This document shows positions 7,037 through 8,830 of a stretch of DNA of 8,830 nucleotides, one piece after another. Position 1 is the stretch's first letter, and every line of letters begins with the position of its first letter. A program made the translations under genes and the position numbers. This DNA comes from Desulfobacteraceae bacterium (GTDB lineage: Bacteria > Desulfobacterota > DSM-4660 > Desulfatiglandales > Desulfatiglandaceae), in assembly GCA_011042035.1 (NCBI GenBank), contig DQZA01000293.1, forward strand, positions 1-8,830, written 5' to 3'. The notes beneath the pieces were generated by a model. The model did not search any database, was not told the DNA's origin, and was given only the letters and a program-made list of their open reading frames with translations.

Positions 7037-7830
7037 TGGCTGAGGAAGTTTTCGCTGGTGTGGATGTGGGAGCCTCCAGGACAAAGGTGGCACTCCTGAA
7101 CAAGGACAAAGAAGTCTTGGGCTGTGCCGTGAGAAAATCTGGCACTGATTTTGCCAGGACATCCGAGCTAGCGCTGGGTGAGGCTTTGGAGATGGCCGGG
7201 GTCCGAAAAGAGGACATAACCTTCTCAGTGGCTACTGGCTATGGGAGAAAGAATGTCATATATGCTGACGATACAAGGACAGAGATAGGATGTCATGCAA
7301 AGGGAGCTTTTCATTTTTTCCCTATGGCTATCACTGTCATTGATATCGGGGGGCAGGATAACAAGATAATCAAGCTTGACGAAAGAGGCCGCCGCCTGAG
7401 TTTCAAGATGAATCGCAAATGTGCTGCAGGCACTGGTGCGTTTCTGGAAGAAATGGCAATGAGGCTGGATATCCCCTTGGAGGAGATGGAGGGGCTAGCC
7501 AGACAAGCAGTGGAGACGGTGGAGTTGGGTAGCTTCTGCACGGTTTTTTCAGCGACCGAGGTGCTGGAAAAGATCAGGCAAGGGAAAAAGGTACCTGACA
7601 TAGTCAAGGGCCTATTTCTTTCGGTCATCAAGCGCGTTCTGGAGATGGATAGCCTGACAGAGCGGGTGGTAATGACGGGAGGGGTGGTGGAGTATAATCC
7701 ATACTTGGTAGTGATGATGAGGGAGCGAACAGGGCTGGAAATTATGGTCCCGGAACGTCCCCAGTTGACCGGCGCAATAGGAGCAGCGCTATATGGCATG
7801 GAAGAGGTGGCTGAGGCCGCGGCTGCATAG
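7036..7830 (+). CDS. Activator ATPase of the HgdC/BadF/BcrAD family (reductive activator of the adjacent PF06050 protein)
   Basis: This 264-residue protein is close to the length of HgdC-type activators. It belongs to the acetate/sugar kinase/Hsp70/actin (ASKHA) fold. Phosphate-binding loops are GVDVGASRTKVAL (8-20) and VIDIGGQDNK (101-110); MTGGV (213-217) and the C-terminal GAIGAALYG (246-254) complete the nucleotide site. Cys129 in KCAAGTGAFLE and Cys168 in GSFCTVFSATEV correspond to the two cysteines that, from each monomer, bind one [4Fe-4S] cluster across the homodimer interface. ATP binding and hydrolysis drive a single low-potential electron into the partner enzyme; the outside donor is usually ferredoxin or flavodoxin. 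The ATG overlaps the preceding stop in TGATG, and a purine-rich GGAAGAG (7024-7030) precedes it, so stoichiometric coupled translation with the PF06050 gene is likely. The C-terminus ends in an alanine-rich tail. The family assignment is secure; which reaction it supports depends on the partner. Confidence 0.93.
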   Translation: MAEEVFAGVDVGASRTKVALLNKDKEVLGCAVRKSGTDFARTSELALGEALEMAGVRKEDITFSVATGYGRKNVIYADDTRTEIGCHAKGAFHFFPMAITVIDIGGQDNKIIKLDERGRRLSFKMNRKCAAGTGAFLEEMAMRLDIPLEEMEGLARQAVETVELGSFCTVFSATEVLEKIRQGKKVPDIVKGLFLSVIKRVLEMDSLTERVVMTGGVVEYNPYLVVMMRERTGLEIMVPERPQLTGAIGAALYGMEEVAEAAAA

Positions 7831-7865
7831 GGGTGCCTTATGAAAAGTCAAAAAGTTATGAAAAA

Positions 7866-7871
7866 GGGAGG
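7866..7871 (+). promoter_or_regulatory. Shine-Dalgarno site of the acyl-CoA ligase gene
   Basis: GGGAGG lies 9 bases before the ATG at 7881 and fixes that start. The preceding 50-bp gap is A-rich and shows no clear promoter or terminator, so the ligase is read as part of the same operon as the activator. Confidence 0.6.
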
Positions 7872-7880
7872 TCTTTTAAG

Positions 7881-8830
7881 ATGCTAGAAAGTAAATGGAT
7901 GCACATGGGGACCGTATTAAAAATGAATGCCATCAACTATCCAGAAAAGCTGGGATGGCAGGACAAGATAAGGGAGTATAACTTCAAGGATTGGAACGAA
8001 AGGGCATGCCGGCTGGCCAATGGTTTAAAGGACCTTGGTGTGGGGTACAAGGATACTTTTGCAGTAATCGCATATAACCGTGGCGAGTGGATGGATATCT
8101 ATGCATCGTGTGGTAAGGGTGGCCAGATAGTGGTTCCGGTGATGTTCAGGCTTGCCGGGCCTGAAATTGAATATATTGTTAACCACTCAGAGTGTAAGGG
8201 ATTCATCGTTGAGGCCCCTTTTGTGGACCTGATTAACAGTATCCGGGATAAGCTGCCTGTGCCAGAGAATGGTTATATCTATCTGGGTGACGGGCCGGTT
8301 CCAGAGGGCTACATCGGGTATGAAGAGCTCCTGGGGAAATCTTCACCTGATGAACCTGACCTTATGGTGGATGCTGCTGACACCTGGACCATTATGTATA
8401 CATCTGGGACCACGGGCAGACCCAAAGGGGTGGTGAGAACCCATGAGAGTTATATGGCCCAGTACTTTCTGAATAACGTAAACATGGGGGTACTGCCCAC
8501 GGATAAGGTAATGCTCGTCATGCCCATGTGCCATGTAAATTCAATCTTTTACTCTTTCCCATACACATTGGTTACGGCCCCCGTGTTTGTTTACAACATG
8601 AAAAGCTTTGATCCCGAGGACCTGTTGCGAACAATAGAGAAATACAAGATTACTTTTACGTCCTTAGTGCCAACTCATTATATCATGATGCTTGCTCTTC
8701 CCGATGAGGTGAAAAGTAAGTACGATGTGTCCTCCATAAGGCAGTTGCTTATTTCTTCTGCACCAGCCAGGAAGGATCTCAAACTGGCTATCATGGACTA
8801 TTTCAAGAATGCGGAGCTATGGGAGGCATA
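7881..8830 (+). CDS. AMP-forming acyl-CoA synthetase / CoA ligase (3' end outside window)
   Basis: Enzymes of this adenylate-forming superfamily (AMP-binding domain) activate a carboxylic acid with ATP to an acyl-AMP and then to the CoA thioester. The open frame from ATG 7881 gives 316 codons with no stop before the window ends, roughly the first 60% of a typical 500-560-residue member. Visible motifs are the phosphate-binding loop YTSGTTGRPKGVV (173-185), the MPMCHVNSIFY region (214-224), VPTHYIMML (263-271), LLISSAPARKDL (289-300) and LWEA at the very end, where the substrate/adenine motif around the YGxTE consensus begins. The N-terminal part has the usual NFKDWNERACRLANGLKDLG-type helix (34-53). 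There is no signal peptide. It follows the activator by 50 bp with its own good ribosome site. The context suggests it makes the CoA ester used by the PF06050/activator pair, but the acid substrate (hydroxy, aromatic, branched or fatty acid) cannot be told from this fragment. Confidence 0.92.
   Translation, partial: MLESKWMHMGTVLKMNAINYPEKLGWQDKIREYNFKDWNERACRLANGLKDLGVGYKDTFAVIAYNRGEWMDIYASCGKGGQIVVPVMFRLAGPEIEYIVNHSECKGFIVEAPFVDLINSIRDKLPVPENGYIYLGDGPVPEGYIGYEELLGKSSPDEPDLMVDAADTWTIMYTSGTTGRPKGVVRTHESYMAQYFLNNVNMGVLPTDKVMLVMPMCHVNSIFYSFPYTLVTAPVFVYNMKSFDPEDLLRTIEKYKITFTSLVPTHYIMMLALPDEVKSKYDVSSIRQLLISSAPARKDLKLAIMDYFKNAELWEA

Noticed and set aside
7840..7887. A 15-codon reading frame (MKSQKVMKKGGLLRC) overlapping the ligase start, which could be a leader peptide.
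   Set aside because: It has no clear ribosome site of its own, no regulatory codon run, and it contains the ligase's Shine-Dalgarno sequence; chance is the simpler explanation in this A-rich gap.

Overview
The window reads as an anaerobic bacterial chromosome segment, most plausibly from Desulfobacterota (a sulfate reducer or syntroph). That placement is inference. It rests on intermediate GC, heavy use of AGG/AGA arginine codons, and a set of oxygen-sensitive or low-potential enzymes: a fused flavin/iron-sulfur dehydrogenase with two CCG domains, a PF06050 dehydratase/reductase subunit and its [4Fe-4S] activator ATPase. All six protein genes lie on the + strand. I see no RNA genes, mobile elements, CRISPR arrays or long repeats.

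Region 1 (1-3004) holds the 3' four-fifths of uvrB, a nucleotide-excision-repair helicase subunit cut by the window's left edge. A malonyl-CoA decarboxylase gene follows 28 bp later and is probably co-transcribed. Its better start is the ATG at 1640, which has a strong Shine-Dalgarno sequence, not the upstream in-frame ATG inside uvrB.

Region 2 (3005-3133) is a 129-bp intergenic stretch. It carries a near-consensus sigma70 promoter (TTGACA, 18 bp, TATAGT) and a 17-bp imperfect palindrome over the -10 element and predicted start site, a good operator candidate. This divides the uvrB/decarboxylase unit from what follows.

Region 3 (3134-8830) looks like one operon: an 867-aa fused FAD-linked oxidase plus iron-sulfur/CCG protein, a 413-aa PF06050 protein (2-hydroxyacyl-CoA dehydratase / benzoyl-CoA reductase / double-cubane protein superfamily), a 264-aa activator ATPase sharing one base with it, and the first 316 codons of an AMP-forming acyl-CoA ligase. 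Gaps are 57 bp, a 1-bp overlap and 50 bp. Two readings fit. The first is a 2-hydroxyacid route: the flavoprotein handles the free hydroxyacid, the ligase makes the CoA thioester, and the PF06050/activator pair removes water. The second is an ATP-driven low-potential reductase in which the PF06050 protein works alone as a homodimer, as in double-cubane cluster proteins. Only one PF06050 gene is visible where classical dehydratases have two adjacent subunits, and this makes the cluster the most interesting part of the window. The substrate cannot be read from the sequence.
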